NCBI GenBank assembly: GCA_009379955.1
Contig: WHST01000002.1
Location: forward strand, 61,516-125,515
Direction: 5' to 3'
DNA: 64,000 nucleotides
From: Streptosporangiales bacterium
GTDB lineage: Bacteria > Actinomycetota > Actinomycetes > Streptosporangiales > WHST01
The position numbers and the translations under genes were made by a program. The notes beneath the pieces were generated by a model. That model had not been told where the DNA came from and did not search any database. It saw only the letters and a program-made list of their open reading frames with translations. Positions 1 through 8,883 of this stretch are shown one piece after another. The stretch's first letter is position 1. Every line of letters begins with the position of its first letter.

Positions 1-552
1 GGTCAGCGCGAGGTCGTCGTCGAGCAGCGCCAGCTCCAGCGTCGCCGCCCAGGCCTCCGCGCCCTGCGGCATCTCGACCATGAGCCGGCGGCGCCCCGGC
101 GTGCGCTCGCCGATGACCATCGTGCCGGTGAAGACGTCGCCGAGCCGCTTGCCCCGATGGTTCACGAACGACACGATGATCGACAGGAACCCGGCGGTCG
201 CCCAGATCTCGATGACCCCGGTCAGGGCGCGGAAGAGCGCCTGCCGGAACTGTTCCGGCCCGCCGTCGTCGCGGACGACCCGCAGCCCCATGACCCACTT
301 GCCGAACGTCTTGCCCCGCCAGAGGGTCTCGGCGACGGTCGGATAGCCGACGATGATCGTGACGTACAGGACGAGGTAGATCGCGGCCGCTGCGGCGCCG
401 TCGAGGTCGAGTGTCGGCATCAGCCAGAACGTGACGGCGTAGAGCACGAACAGCTGCAGCACCATGTCGATGCACTTGGCCACGCCACGGCTCGCCAGCT
501 TCGCGACACGGATGTCGAGGACGACCGCCTCACCGTTCACCAGCTCGGACAC
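1..552 (-). CDS. RDD family membrane protein (3' end outside window)
   Basis: Reading down from position 552, the frame gives VSELVNGEAVVLDIRVAKLA, then a hydrophobic segment (CIDMVLQLFVLYAVTFWL), a second one around IYLVLYVTIIVGYP, and the RDD-type stretch LWRGKTFGKWVMGLRVV. It stays open to the window edge, so the C-terminus is missing. GTG at 552 is chosen because a GGAGGGG ribosome-binding site lies about seven bases upstream; a GTG two codons earlier abuts that site and is less likely. RDD proteins are integral membrane proteins of poorly defined role. It is divergent from the SpoIIM-like gene with only 42 bp between starts, as in M. tuberculosis Rv3695/Rv3694c, which supports the call. 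Confidence 0.85.
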   Translation of the reverse strand, partial: MSELVNGEAVVLDIRVAKLASRGVAKCIDMVLQLFVLYAVTFWLMPTLDLDGAAAAAIYLVLYVTIIVGYPTVAETLWRGKTFGKWVMGLRVVRDDGGPEQFRQALFRALTGVIEIWATAGFLSIIVSFVNHRGKRLGDVFTGTMVIGERTPGRRRLMVEMPQGAEAWAATLELALLDDDLALT

Positions 553-594
553 CGTGCACCCCCTCCGTCGTCGGCAACAGGTTACTGTGCTGAC

Positions 595-1596
595 GTGGAT
601 CTGGACGTCTTCGTGTCGATGCATGCGCAGGAGTGGCGCCGGCTCGAGGAGCTCGTCAAGCGCCGCCGCCGGCTGACCGGCGCCGAGGCCGACGAGCTGG
701 TGGAGCTCTACCAGCGAGTGAGCACCCAGCTGTCCGCGGTGCGGTCCAGCTCACCCGACCCCGGCCTGCTCACGAAGCTCTCCACGCTCGTCGCGCGCGC
801 CAGGTCGGCGATCACCGGTGCGCACACGCCGGCGTGGCGCGACCTGCTGCGGTTCGTGCTCGTGGTGTTCCCGACCGTGGCCTACCGCTACCGGTGGTGG
901 TGGCTGATCGCGGGCGCGGGCACGCTCCTCGTCAGCACCGTCACCGCCGCGTGGCTCGTCGCCAACCCCGACCTCCTCACCGAGCTCGCCCCGCCGGCGT
1001 ACCTGAAGGAGTACGCGGAGGAGGACTTCGCGTCCTACTACGGCGAGTACGGCGCGAGCAGTTTCGCCGGCCGGGTGTGGACCAACAACGTCTGGGTGTC
1101 GGCGCAGGCACTCGCGTACGGCATCATGCTCGGCGTCCCGACGGCGTACGTGCTGTGGATGAACGCCGTCAACCTCGGTATCTCCGCGGCCATCATGATC
1201 GTGTACGGCAAGGCGGAGCTGTTCTTCGGCCTCATCACGCCGCACGGCCTGCTCGAGCTCACCGCGGTGTTCCTCGCGGGTGGCGCCGGCCTGAAGCTCG
1301 GCTGGACCATCATCTCGCCCGGCCCTCGCCGCCGGCTCGAGGCGCTCGCCGCCGAGGGACGCGCGGCCGTCAGCGTCGCGCTCGGCCTCGTCGGCGTCCT
1401 GCTGGTCGCCGGCATCGTGGAGGCGTTCGTCACGCCTTCGGGGCTGCCGACATGGGCGCGCATCGCCATCGGTGTCGTCGTCGAGGTCGCGTTCCTCACC
1501 TACGTGTTCACGCTCGGCCGCCGCGCGGCCCGTGCGGGTGAGACCGGTGACCTGATGAGAGGCGAACGCGACGACGTCCTGCCCAGTGCGGGCTGA
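595..1596 (+). CDS. Stage II sporulation protein M (SpoIIM)-family membrane protein
   Basis: A 333-residue protein. A charged N-terminal helical part (roughly residues 1-95; VDLDVFVSMHAQEWRRLEEL) is followed by several membrane segments, including WWWLIAGAGTLLVSTVTAAW and the glycine-rich LIYGKAELFFGLITPHGLLEL-like block (here IVYGKAELFFGL) typical of SpoIIM/DUF95 proteins. In non-sporulating actinobacteria the role is unknown; the family is usually next to RDD, DUF58 and MoxR genes, as here. GTG at 595 is chosen by similarity to the usual MDVDAFV-like N-terminus. TACTGT at 583-588 lies seven bases before it and there is no ribosome-binding site, so the mRNA may be leaderless. Confidence 0.85.
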   Translation: MDLDVFVSMHAQEWRRLEELVKRRRRLTGAEADELVELYQRVSTQLSAVRSSSPDPGLLTKLSTLVARARSAITGAHTPAWRDLLRFVLVVFPTVAYRYRWWWLIAGAGTLLVSTVTAAWLVANPDLLTELAPPAYLKEYAEEDFASYYGEYGASSFAGRVWTNNVWVSAQALAYGIMLGVPTAYVLWMNAVNLGISAAIMIVYGKAELFFGLITPHGLLELTAVFLAGGAGLKLGWTIISPGPRRRLEALAAEGRAAVSVALGLVGVLLVAGIVEAFVTPSGLPTWARIAIGVVVEVAFLTYVFTLGRRAARAGETGDLMRGERDDVLPSAG

Positions 1597-1637
1597 AAAG
1601 CCGGGTCTCCGGTGCCTGTCGGCATAGGGTCGGGATC

Positions 1638-2432
1638 GTGACGAACGTGCAGCGCGAGATGACCCGCCGCGGCGAGTGGGCGAGGCAGGCGAACAGGTTC
1701 ACCGACCGCATCATGGCGGACGGTTCGACGGCGTGGCCGGTGGAGCCGGGACGTTACCGGCTCGTCGTGTCGCTCGCGTGTCCGTGGGCCCACCGCTCGA
1801 TCATCGTGCGCCGCCTCCTCGGGCTCGAGGAGGCGATCGGGCTGGCGGTCGTCGACACCGTCACCGGCCTGGTGGTCACCAACGACTTCCCGCAGATCTC
1901 GCTCGACCTCAGCACGCAGTGGCGTGCGCACGCGCGGCCCGACGCCCCCGACCTGTACCCGGCCGAGCTGCGCGACGAGATCGACGACGTCAGCACCGGG
2001 GTCTACGCCGACGTCAACAACGGTGTCTACAAGGCCGGCATCGCGACGTCGCAGGACGTGTACGAGGCCGCGTTCGAGGCGCTCTTCGCGCGGCTCGACC
2101 GGCTCTCCGAACGCCTCGCCACGCGCCGCTACCTCGTCGGTCGTGCGATCAGCGAGGCCGACGTCCGGTTGTTCGTCACGCTGGTGCGCTTCGACGCCGT
2201 CTACCACGGGCACTTCAAGTGCAACCGGCACAAGCTCACCGAGATGCCGGTGCTCTGGGCGTACGCGCGTGATCTCTACCAGACGCCGGGCTTCGGCGAG
2301 ACGGTCGACTTCGACCACATCAAACGGCACTACTACGTGACACACCCGCAGATCAACCCGAGCGGCGTCGTGCCCGTCGGCCCCGATCCGGCTGGATGGA
2401 CCACTCCGCACGGCAGGGAGGGGCTGCGGTGA
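1638..2432 (+). CDS. Glutathionyl-hydroquinone reductase / omega-GST-like protein, internally shortened
   Basis: A 264-residue member of the YqjG/ECM4-type family, which reduces glutathionyl (in actinobacteria probably other thiol) conjugates of quinones. It keeps the N-terminal FTDRI.ADG motif, the active-site CPWAH (Cys48), and the C-terminal helical domain with DVNNGVYKAG, YLVG..ISEADVRLF, HFKCN and DLYQTPGF. Relatives are usually about 320 residues. Here the chain jumps from LGLEEAIGLAVVD straight to TVTGLVVTNDFPQ, so roughly 50-60 residues of the thioredoxin fold, including the usual VPVLWD cis-proline segment, appear to be absent in frame. It may be inactive. TAGGGT at 1625-1630, seven bases before the GTG, suggests a leaderless start. 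The stop overlaps the next start by four bases. Confidence 0.8.
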   Translation: MTNVQREMTRRGEWARQANRFTDRIMADGSTAWPVEPGRYRLVVSLACPWAHRSIIVRRLLGLEEAIGLAVVDTVTGLVVTNDFPQISLDLSTQWRAHARPDAPDLYPAELRDEIDDVSTGVYADVNNGVYKAGIATSQDVYEAAFEALFARLDRLSERLATRRYLVGRAISEADVRLFVTLVRFDAVYHGHFKCNRHKLTEMPVLWAYARDLYQTPGFGETVDFDHIKRHYYVTHPQINPSGVVPVGPDPAGWTTPHGREGLR

Positions 2433-2890
2433 ACGGCGGGCAGATCACCGGCCTGGTGCTCACCCTGGTGGGCGTGGTGGCGGCCGTCGTGATGTTCCTG
2501 GTCTGGCGTCAGCAGCGGGCGTTCTGGCAGCGTGCCCGGCCGGCGGAGGCCACGGTCGTCGGCCATCAGCAACGCCGGCACCGGGAGACCTCCCGCAGTT
2601 CCGGCGACAGCGGTTCCCGGACGACCTACCGCTACTACCACGCGCTCCACCCGGCCTTCGCCTTCCGCACGGCGGAGGGCCTCGACGTGCAGACGGTGTC
2701 GGGCACGGGTGCCCGCGGGTATCCCAGGTACCACAGCGGGCAGCGGGTGCGGGTGAGCTACGACCCGCAGTCGCCCGATGACGTCTCGACGGGCAAGGGC
2801 GGCGAGGTCCCCGTCTTCCGCACGGTCATGCTGGCCGGCGTGGCGCTCGCGGTCGTCGGTCTCGTCGTGGTGGTGTTGACCAGTGTCTGA
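2429..2890 (+). CDS. DUF3592-like small membrane protein
   Basis: A 153-residue protein with an N-terminal membrane helix (ITGLVLTLVGVVAAVVMFLVW), an exposed basic and serine-rich stretch, a beta-rich middle (FAFRTAEGLDV..., GQRVRVSYDPQSPDD) and a second C-terminal helix (VMLAGVALAVVGLVVVVL). The pattern of two helices around a segment ending in V.YDP.NP/SP is typical of DUF3592, whose function is unknown. GTG at 2429 overlaps the previous stop in GTGA, which points to translational coupling. Its end overlaps the next start by eight bases, so genes 3 to 5 of this cassette behave as one operon. Confidence 0.7.
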   Translation: MNGGQITGLVLTLVGVVAAVVMFLVWRQQRAFWQRARPAEATVVGHQQRRHRETSRSSGDSGSRTTYRYYHALHPAFAFRTAEGLDVQTVSGTGARGYPRYHSGQRVRVSYDPQSPDDVSTGKGGEVPVFRTVMLAGVALAVVGLVVVVLTSV

Positions 2891-3434
2891 GCAGGAGACC
2901 AGGCCGGGGACCGGCACGCTGACGCAGCGGCTCGTGGCGGCGTCCGCGGACACACCGTACGACGTGCAGCCCACCCCCACCGGCTTCGTCGTGCGGCTCG
3001 ACCTCGCCGACGAGCGCTGGTGGGAGTTGATGCACCGCTACGACGTCCGTCGCGCGTTCGTGATCGACGCGAGGGTCGACGAGGAGTCGGGCACGGTCGA
3101 GACGACGACCACGCTGTTCGGAGTCGCCTGGCAGTCCGGTGCGCAGGGCCGAGAGGTGCCGGTCGTGGCCACCGCGGGCACGGTGCTGGAGAAGGAGTTC
3201 GGCCACGAGGGTCGGGTGGTCGAGTTCGGCGATGCCGACAACGGCGCGATCCACAGCTGCTCGGCCGTCGAGGCCGCCGGCTGGATCTGGCGCGAGGTGA
3301 CCGGTGCCGGCCTGACCAAGAAGAGGACCACGGCGCAGAAGATCGGCTTCGTCGTCGCGGTCGTGGCCGCGGTGATCGGCGGCCTCGGCGCGATCGCCGT
3401 GCTGGTGGGCCTGCTGGTGACGCGGGTCTTCTGA
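2883..3434 (+). CDS. Hypothetical protein with one C-terminal membrane helix
   Basis: A 183-residue protein I do not recognise. Residues 1-150 are a soluble, mixed alpha/beta region (for example FVVRLDLADERWWELMHRYDV and VETTTTLFGVAWQSGA). A basic stretch (KKRTTAQK) then leads into a single hydrophobic helix, IGFVVAVVAAVIGGLGAIAVLVGLL, at the very C-terminus, so it is probably tail-anchored to the membrane. GTG at 2883 lies inside the end of the preceding gene. It is the third gene of a small operon with the GST-like and DUF3592-like genes. Confidence 0.7.
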   Translation: MSEQETRPGTGTLTQRLVAASADTPYDVQPTPTGFVVRLDLADERWWELMHRYDVRRAFVIDARVDEESGTVETTTTLFGVAWQSGAQGREVPVVATAGTVLEKEFGHEGRVVEFGDADNGAIHSCSAVEAAGWIWREVTGAGLTKKRTTAQKIGFVVAVVAAVIGGLGAIAVLVGLLVTRVF

Positions 3435-3530
3435 CCAACCCGCCCCTGGCGTTCACCTCGTCGTCGCATCCCCGTCGCGTGGATCGGGCAGCCTTCCCCT
3501 CCCAGCCGTGGACGACCGAGGGAGCAGCAG

Positions 3531-4526
3531 ATCACCGCGCAACGCGACCGGCCGGTCATCGTCCTGGGCTGTCCGCGGTCGGGGACGACCATGCTGCAGC
3601 TGATGCTGCACGCGCACCCGCGCCTCGCCGTCCCGCCGGAGACCCGCTTCGTCGAGCGGACCTACTTCGCGCGGCGGACGTTCGGCGACCTGCGCGACCC
3701 GGACAGCAGGCGCCGGCTCGCCGAGTCGATCGTGCGGCCCGCGGACACGAGGTTCGCCCATCTGCGACTCGACGCCGATGAGGTCACCGAGCGGATCGTG
3801 GCGGCACCGCCGACCGTCGGGTCCGCGTGCGCGGCGGTGTTCGAGGCGTACGCGGAGCGCTTCGGCAGGCCGCGCTGGGGCGACAAGCGTCCCGGCTACC
3901 ACAACGTCGTACCGGTGCTGCGGCGGATGTTCCCCGACGCCGTGTTCGTGCACCTGCTCCGCGACGGGCGTGACTGCGTCGCCTCGCTCAAGCGCGCATC
4001 GTGGTGGAGGCGCTCGACGTACGGGTCGATCGTGAGCTGGATGGACGCCACCCGCAACGCCGGGCATGCCGCGCGAACGCTGCCGTCCGACGCGTTCCAC
4101 GAGCTGCGGTACGAGGATCTCGTCGCCGATCCGCCCCGCGTGCTCGCGGAGCTGTGCGACTTCCTCGGCGAGGACTACGACGAGGCGATGACCCGTCCCA
4201 GGGACCTCGCCGGCGTTGCCGTGCCGACGCGCAAGATGCGGGTCGAGGGCACCTTGCGCGACGTCTCGACCGCGTCGATCGGCAACTGGCGGCAGGTGCT
4301 CGATCCGTGGGAGGTCGAGCTGTGCGAGGCCGTGATGGGGGACCGGCTGAGCGGCCTCGGCTACGAGCTGTCCGGAGCTGCGCGCCCCGACGCCGCGCAC
4401 CGCCGTCGCTACCTGCGGGCCGCCGCCGCCACCCGCGCCCGCCGGTACCGGACGCTCGCCGCCGACCGCCTCGACCTTGCCCTGCACCGCCCCGCGATCG
4501 CGGCGTCCCCGGTGCGCCCTCGCTGA
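3531..4526 (+). CDS. Sulfotransferase-family protein, apparently with an AUC start codon
   Basis: The frame encodes TAQRDRPVIVLGCPRSGTT, where CPRSGTT is the 5'-phosphosulfate-binding loop of PAPS-dependent sulfotransferases, then PPETRF, the RDGRDCVASL 3'-phosphate loop and a C-terminal basic tail; about 331 residues. The first ATG (3591) would cut off the loop. From the upstream in-frame stop (3432-3434) to 3591 this frame has no ATG, GTG or TTG. An ATC at 3531 sits at the expected place, eight bases after a GGGAG ribosome-binding site, and would give the ordinary N-terminus (M)TAQRDRP. Either AUC is used or the start codon has mutated. The substrate is unknown. The TGA stop lies inside a palindrome. 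Confidence 0.75.
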   Translation: MTAQRDRPVIVLGCPRSGTTMLQLMLHAHPRLAVPPETRFVERTYFARRTFGDLRDPDSRRRLAESIVRPADTRFAHLRLDADEVTERIVAAPPTVGSACAAVFEAYAERFGRPRWGDKRPGYHNVVPVLRRMFPDAVFVHLLRDGRDCVASLKRASWWRRSTYGSIVSWMDATRNAGHAARTLPSDAFHELRYEDLVADPPRVLAELCDFLGEDYDEAMTRPRDLAGVAVPTRKMRVEGTLRDVSTASIGNWRQVLDPWEVELCEAVMGDRLSGLGYELSGAARPDAAHRRRYLRAAAATRARRYRTLAADRLDLALHRPAIAASPVRPR

Positions 4527-4605
4527 TCACGTTAACGTGATCAGCACCGACTTCACCTCGTCCCTGCGCTGGGTGAAGTCCACGTTGATCACGTTAACGT
4601 GATCA
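4523..4605. repeat. Compound palindromic element (family B, copy 1)
   Basis: Two copies of the perfect palindrome GATCACGTTAACGTGATC (cores 4525-4542 and 4587-4604) flank a hairpin whose arms are GACTTCACC (4549-4557) and GGTGAAGTC (4572-4580). The first copy extends to 22 bases and contains the sulfotransferase stop codon (4524-4526). Bases 4549-4591 match 43026-43068 at 40 of 43 positions, so this is a dispersed element and not only a local terminator. It lies between the convergent sulfotransferase and DUF58 genes and could terminate transcription in both directions. Confidence 0.85.
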
Positions 4606-4621
4606 GCAGGGCCCCCCGGAG

Positions 4622-5917
4622 CTACAGGCGGCCCGCCGCCTTGAGGGCGATGTAGCGGTCGGCGAGCGCCGGGGCGATCTCCTCGGGTAGCGCGTCGACG
4701 ACCTCGGCGCCGTGCCGGCGCAGCAGCGCGGTGACGTGCCGGCGCTGCTGGCCGGTGCGTTCGGCGGACGCGGCCTCGTAGATGCCGGGCGCCTCGCCCC
4801 GCCGGCGCTCCATCTCGCCGACGTGCGGATCGGTGACGGCGGCCACCAGCACCAGGTGCTTCGCGGACAGCAGCGGCAACCGTGGGATGAGGCCGTCCTC
4901 GAGCGCGCTCGCCGACAGGTCGGTGAGCAGCACCACGAGGCTGCGCTGGCGCGCCTTCTCCAGTGCGACGGACGTCAGGCCGACCGCGTCGACCTCGATG
5001 AGCCGCGGCTCGAGCAGCGCCATCGCCTCGACCACGGAGTTGAGCACCTTCGCGCGGGAGGCGTGGCGCACCTGCGCGCGCACCTCGCGGTCGTACGCGA
5101 CGAAGTCGACCCGGTCGCCGACCCGCGACGCCAGCGCGGTCAGCAGCAGCGCCGCGTCCATCGACGCGTCGAGACGCGGGATGTCGCCGACGCGCCCCGC
5201 GGATGTGCGGCCGGTGTCGAGCACGATGAGGATGCGGCGGTCGCGCTCGGGACGCCAGGTGCGGACGACGACGTCGGACCTGCGCGCCGTCGCACGCCAG
5301 TCGATCGAGCGAACGTCGTCGCCGACGACGTACTCGCGCAGCGAGTCGAACTCCGTGCCCTGACCGCGCACCCGCGCGGCCTGCCTGCCGTCGACCTCAC
5401 GGAGCTTCGCCAGCTTGCCCGGCAGGTGCCGGCGGCTGGGGAACGCGGGCAGGATCCGGGCGGTCCACGGCACGTGGTGCGACCCCTGCCGCGCCGCGAG
5501 CCCGAGCGGTCCGTACGCCCGGACGGTGATCCGCACGGGATGCCGGTCGCCGCGCCTGGTGGGATTGAGCGTGGTGTCGAAGCGCCGCTGCTCCCCGGCG
5601 GGGATGTCGACGCGGTGCCGGCGCGGCGCGGATCCCGCGCTCGGCGGCCAAGCGTCGCGCAGCAGTCCGCGGACCCGTCGCCGGCCGGGGTTCGCGACCG
5701 TGAGCGTCACCGTCGCGGTGTCGTCGAGCCGGCAGGACGTGTCGCCCGAGCGGGAGATCCGCAGCTGCGAGACGCTGCCCGCGAACCAGAGGTCGACGCA
5801 GACGAGCACCAGCAGCAGCCCCCACGCACCGGCGAGCACCCACCAGCCGCCGGGGACGACGAGGACGAGAGCGGCGCCGACGAGCGCCGCGAGGGCAACC
5901 CTCCCGGTCAGGGCCAC
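4622..5917 (-). CDS. DUF58 domain protein
   Basis: A 431-residue protein. Two membrane helices at residues 1-50 (ALAALVGAALVLVVP and WWVLAGAWGLLLVLVCVDLWFAG) precede a beta-sandwich part and the DUF58 signature REYVVGDDVRSIDWRATAR near residues 195-213, followed by a von Willebrand A-like fold (RRILIVLDTGRTSAG; LVVLLTDLSAS). DUF58 proteins work with a MoxR ATPase in envelope or metallo-complex maturation; the actual substrate is unknown. GTG at 5917 starts one base after the moxR stop, so the two are co-transcribed and probably coupled. Confidence 0.9.
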   Translation of the reverse strand: MALTGRVALAALVGAALVLVVPGGWWVLAGAWGLLLVLVCVDLWFAGSVSQLRISRSGDTSCRLDDTATVTLTVANPGRRRVRGLLRDAWPPSAGSAPRRHRVDIPAGEQRRFDTTLNPTRRGDRHPVRITVRAYGPLGLAARQGSHHVPWTARILPAFPSRRHLPGKLAKLREVDGRQAARVRGQGTEFDSLREYVVGDDVRSIDWRATARRSDVVVRTWRPERDRRILIVLDTGRTSAGRVGDIPRLDASMDAALLLTALASRVGDRVDFVAYDREVRAQVRHASRAKVLNSVVEAMALLEPRLIEVDAVGLTSVALEKARQRSLVVLLTDLSASALEDGLIPRLPLLSAKHLVLVAAVTDPHVGEMERRRGEAPGIYEAASAERTGQQRRHVTALLRRHGAEVVDALPEEIAPALADRYIALKAAGRL

Positions 5918-5918
5918 G

Positions 5919-7037
<1,119 letters not shown>

Positions 7038-7083
7038 AGAGGTCGTCCCCTCGGCATTCGTCTGGGTGGGTGATGGTACGGGG

Positions 7084-8238
7084 TCACGATCGGCGGACCT
7101 CGCTCTCCAGCGCGTCGAGGTCGTCCGCGAGACGCACCAGCGTCGCGTCGTCGGGTGGGGCGCCGCCGAACAGCAGCGCGGCCACCGGGGCCGGATCGCG
7201 GTCGACCCGTCCGGCGACGGCCGCGACGACGGCCTCGGGGTCGCTGCCGCGCGGGAGCCGCAGCAGTGGGCGCATCCGGGAGACGGCGCCGCGGCGCATC
7301 GCGTCGGCCGCGCGTTCTCGCGCGCGCAGGGACCGGTACAGGCGCGCCCGCCCCTCGGTCGTCTCGGTCGCACGGACCACGACGGGCAGCCGCTCGGTCA
7401 CCACCGGGCCGAGGCGCCGCGCGCGGGAGAGCGCGAACAGGACGAGGGCGGCGATCGCGCCGAACGCCGCGATGCGTGCGGGCATCGGCACCAGGCTCGC
7501 GAGCGATCCGGTCTGTCCCGACGGGGCGTCGTCGGGACCGGGCAGCAGCCAGACGAGGTCCTCGTGCTGGCCCAACAGGTTGAGGGCGAGGGCGGCGTTG
7601 CCCTCCCGCGCGAGCCCGCCGTTCTGGAACGGGAACGCCGACCCGACGACGGTGATGGTGCGGTCGCCGTCGCGCACCTGCACGAGCGCCGCCGCGTCCT
7701 CGCCCGACGGGTAGCACGTGGTGCCGCCGGAGGTCGTGCGGTAGGAGGCCTGGCCGCCGAGCTCGGCGGCGCCGGCGCGCGTCGCGGCCGGCAGGTCGCA
7801 CTGCGGCGCCAGCAGCGTCTCGTCGGACGGCGCCGCCGTCGAGGTCTCGACGAGGGCGGTGATCTGGGCGAGGCGGGAGTGGTACGGGGCGAGCAGGACG
7901 AGGTCGGCATCGGAGTCGGCGACCGCCTGGGCGGACTCCTCGGACAGGAACAGGGTCTCGGCGACGACGAGGGTGGTGCCGGCGCCGGCCCGTTCGACGG
8001 CCTCGCGGGTCGACGTCACCTCGTCGACGCCGACGCCGCGGTCGTCGAGCAGCTGGGCGAGTGCCCGGGTGCCCGACTCCTCCGCCGACTCCGTGGAGAG
8101 CGGCTCCTCGCTCCGGTCGCTGCCGACCAGCAGCACGAGGCCGACCGTCACGAGGACGACGAGCGCGAGCACGAAGAGGACGATAGGCCGCGCGTTGCGT
8201 GCGGCGGTGCTGGTCGACGGTGTGAGTGAGGTGCTCAA
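7084..8238 (-). CDS. DUF4350 domain membrane protein
   Basis: A 384-residue protein with an N-terminal membrane helix (IVLFVLALVVLVTVGLVLLV), an extracytoplasmic DUF4350 domain (SAEESGTRALAQLLDDRGVGV... and ITVVGSAFPFQNGGLAREGNAALALNLLG), a second helix (IAAFGAIAALVLFAL) and a cytoplasmic helical tail. The domain resembles the glutamine-amidotransferase-like fold seen in gliding and ABC-associated proteins but lacks a recognised active site. The TTG start overlaps the preceding stop as TTGA. Matches the place of Rv3691 in the MoxR cluster of mycobacteria. Confidence 0.85.
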   Translation of the reverse strand: MSTSLTPSTSTAARNARPIVLFVLALVVLVTVGLVLLVGSDRSEEPLSTESAEESGTRALAQLLDDRGVGVDEVTSTREAVERAGAGTTLVVAETLFLSEESAQAVADSDADLVLLAPYHSRLAQITALVETSTAAPSDETLLAPQCDLPAATRAGAAELGGQASYRTTSGGTTCYPSGEDAAALVQVRDGDRTITVVGSAFPFQNGGLAREGNAALALNLLGQHEDLVWLLPGPDDAPSGQTGSLASLVPMPARIAAFGAIAALVLFALSRARRLGPVVTERLPVVVRATETTEGRARLYRSLRARERAADAMRRGAVSRMRPLLRLPRGSDPEAVVAAVAGRVDRDPAPVAALLFGGAPPDDATLVRLADDLDALESEVRRS

Positions 8239-8882
8239 GTGCAGCCGGCTCCCGCTGTGGCGGTGGCGAGGGCGGGCTTGGCGTCGCGGACGCGCTCGTC
8301 GACCCGGGTGATCTCGTCGTACGAGGTGCGGCTGCCGCTGCGTCCGCCGTACCAGACGTCGTCGAAGATCCGCGCGGCCGCGCGCAGCTCGTCGACGTGG
8401 CCGGGCAGGCTGCGGGCGGCGTCGGTGGCGACCTCGTCGGCGGTACGGCCCGGCCGGCGGTCGAGCAGGGCGCGCTCTTCGAGGCCGAGTGCGATCGCGC
8501 GCATCCGGGCGCGGATCGCCTCGGCCCACTCCTCGGACCCGGCATGACGGGTGGCGGCGGCGCGCTGCTCCGCCGCGGTCATCGCCCCGCCTGTCTCGAG
8601 GAGCGCGGCCCTCGCCCGCCGCTGGGTGCGCTGCACCGTGCCGGCGCGACGCCAGATCAGGACGACCACCAGCACCACGAGCGCGACGAGGACGGCGATC
8701 CCGACCCACCCGCTGACCGTGGTGTCCTCGGTGGCGCTGAGGATCTTGTCGATGAACTCCGTCAGCCGCTCGAGCCAGCGTTCGAAGGGCGTGGGCTTGG
8801 CGTCCTGATAGATCGCCTTCCGCAGTTCCTCCTGCGCGGCACGCCGGGCCTCGTCGCGACCGATCACGATGGGCACACTCAT
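8235..8882 (-). CDS. DUF4129 domain membrane protein
   Basis: About 215 residues: an N-terminal amphipathic part (RDEARRAAQEELRKAIYQDAKPTPFERWLERLTEFI), one membrane helix (WVGIAVLVALVVLVVVLIW) and a C-terminal helical DUF4129 region (EERALLDRRPGRTADEVATDAARSLP, IFDDVWYGGR). The domain is common beside MoxR/DUF58 genes and in transglutaminase-like proteins; its function is unknown. ATG at 8882 begins one base after the upstream stop; a GTG at 8891, overlapping that stop, is the alternative start. Its own stop overlaps the DUF4350 start. Confidence 0.85.
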   Translation of the reverse strand: MSVPIVIGRDEARRAAQEELRKAIYQDAKPTPFERWLERLTEFIDKILSATEDTTVSGWVGIAVLVALVVLVVVLIWRRAGTVQRTQRRARAALLETGGAMTAAEQRAAATRHAGSEEWAEAIRARMRAIALGLEERALLDRRPGRTADEVATDAARSLPGHVDELRAAARIFDDVWYGGRSGSRTSYDEITRVDERVRDAKPALATATAGAGCT

Positions 8883-8883
8883 G

